In this document: piece by piece, positions 5,778-6,022 of the stretch | How positions within the stretch are numbered: the stretch's first letter is position 1 | Layout of the letters: every line of letters starts with the position of its first letter | NCBI GenBank assembly: GCA_050730675.1 | Contig: JBOHNM010000203.1 | Coordinates: 1 to 6,022 of the forward strand | DNA from: JBOHNM01 sp050730675 | GTDB taxonomy: Bacteria; Planctomycetota; Phycisphaerae; Phycisphaerales; UBA1924 | Reading direction: 5' to 3' | DNA: 6,022 nt | Position numbers and translations under genes: made by a program | Notes under the pieces: model-generated | What the model saw: only the letters and a program-made list of their open reading frames with translations | What the model was told of the DNA's origin: nothing | Database searches by the model: none

Positions 5778-6022
5778 GCTCCGCACCACTCCATCCTGGC
5801 GAGGCGGTCGGGCGCTTCATGGCGCCCACCGAGCGCGGCATCCTGCCGCGCGCACCCCGGGTCAAGGCGGACGTATCGGCCCGTGCCCTCGCGCATTGTG
5901 CAAACTTTGCGGGCAGGTTTGGCGTGCCGCGCAGGTTCTGCCGCCGGACGTTCCCTCTGCCCAGAGCGGTTACCCTCGGCCATGCCCATACCCGGCCGCC
6001 GCGAATCGCTCTGGATGTTTGC
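5778..6022 (-). other. Region upstream of flhF; open frame of uncertain status
   Basis: One minus-strand frame is open from the window edge to a TGA at 5774-5776 that overlaps the flhF ATG (ATGA), the same arrangement as at other junctions here. Its 82 codons give a hydrophilic, Arg-rich sequence (for example SRRPGMGMAEGNRSG and RLDPGCARQDAALGGRHEAP) with no match to the C-terminus of FlhA, the usual neighbour. About 72% of its codons end in G or C, lower than in the first part of flhF (about 90% by eye), and a second frame has similar values. It could be the tail of an upstream gene, or simply leader DNA that holds the flhF promoter. I saw no clear promoter motif. Confidence 0.3.
5833..5851. 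repeat. Perfect short hairpin upstream of flhF
   Basis: GCGCGGCA (5833-5840) and TGCCGCGC (5844-5851) are exact reverse complements around TCC, an 8-bp GC-only-but-one stem. It lies 56 bases before the flhF ATG. No T-run follows on either strand, so it is not an intrinsic terminator. It could be a leader hairpin or a chance palindrome in GC-rich DNA. Confidence 0.35.

Noticed and set aside
5787..5789. GTG as the flhF start (459 residues)
   Set aside because: FlhF proteins begin at the MKLKTY motif, which coincides with the ATG at 5777; the upstream codons add only VRS-type residues. Not fully excluded.
1..6022. tRNA or rRNA genes, CRISPR arrays, transposases, integrases or attachment sites
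   Set aside because: Nothing in the reading suggested any of these; all convincing frames are chromosomal flagellar or metabolic genes on one strand.

Overview
The window (about 65-70% G+C by eye) is bacterial chromosome with every convincing gene on the minus strand, so the biological reading order runs from right (6022) to left (1). The flagellar set flhF - flhG - small membrane protein - fliA, a fliA product with a long N-terminal extension, and a PurN with an unusual SGGGRTL phosphate-loop motif are most like what I would expect in a planctomycete, perhaps a Phycisphaerae relative. That placement is inference from protein style and was not tested by a search.

Layout on the minus strand. 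(a) 6022-5778: upstream of flhF; a frame stays open from the window edge and ends in an ATGA overlap with flhF, but it looks like no known protein. (b) 5777-4410: flhF, the SRP-type GTPase that sets the position of the flagellum. (c) 4413-3409: flhG (ylxH/fleN), the MinD-type ATPase partner, joined to flhF by a GTGA overlap. (d) 3408-3226: a short spacer. (e) 3225-2956: a small protein with two predicted membrane segments that I do not recognise. (f) 2955-2624: a relatively A+T-rich intergenic region of about 330 bases with imperfect direct repeats, a hairpin and a possible promoter. (g) 2623-1745: fliA, the flagellar sigma-28. (h) 1722-1681: a strong hairpin plus T-run terminator. (i) 1657-1157: folK; 1160-219: a secreted protein of unknown function; 222-1: the start of purN, cut by the window edge. 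The last three are linked by 4-base ATGA overlaps.

The window therefore holds two functional units. The first is a flagellar control block: FlhF and FlhG set where and how many flagella are built, and FliA switches on the late flagellar genes. The second is a housekeeping block for folate and purine synthesis (FolK makes a folate precursor and PurN consumes 10-formyl-tetrahydrofolate), with an exported protein of unknown role translated between them. The terminator lies at the boundary. There are no convincing RNA genes, mobile elements or CRISPR arrays. The parts least explained are the small membrane protein between flhG and fliA, the repeat-bearing fliA leader, and the secreted protein in the folK-purN unit.
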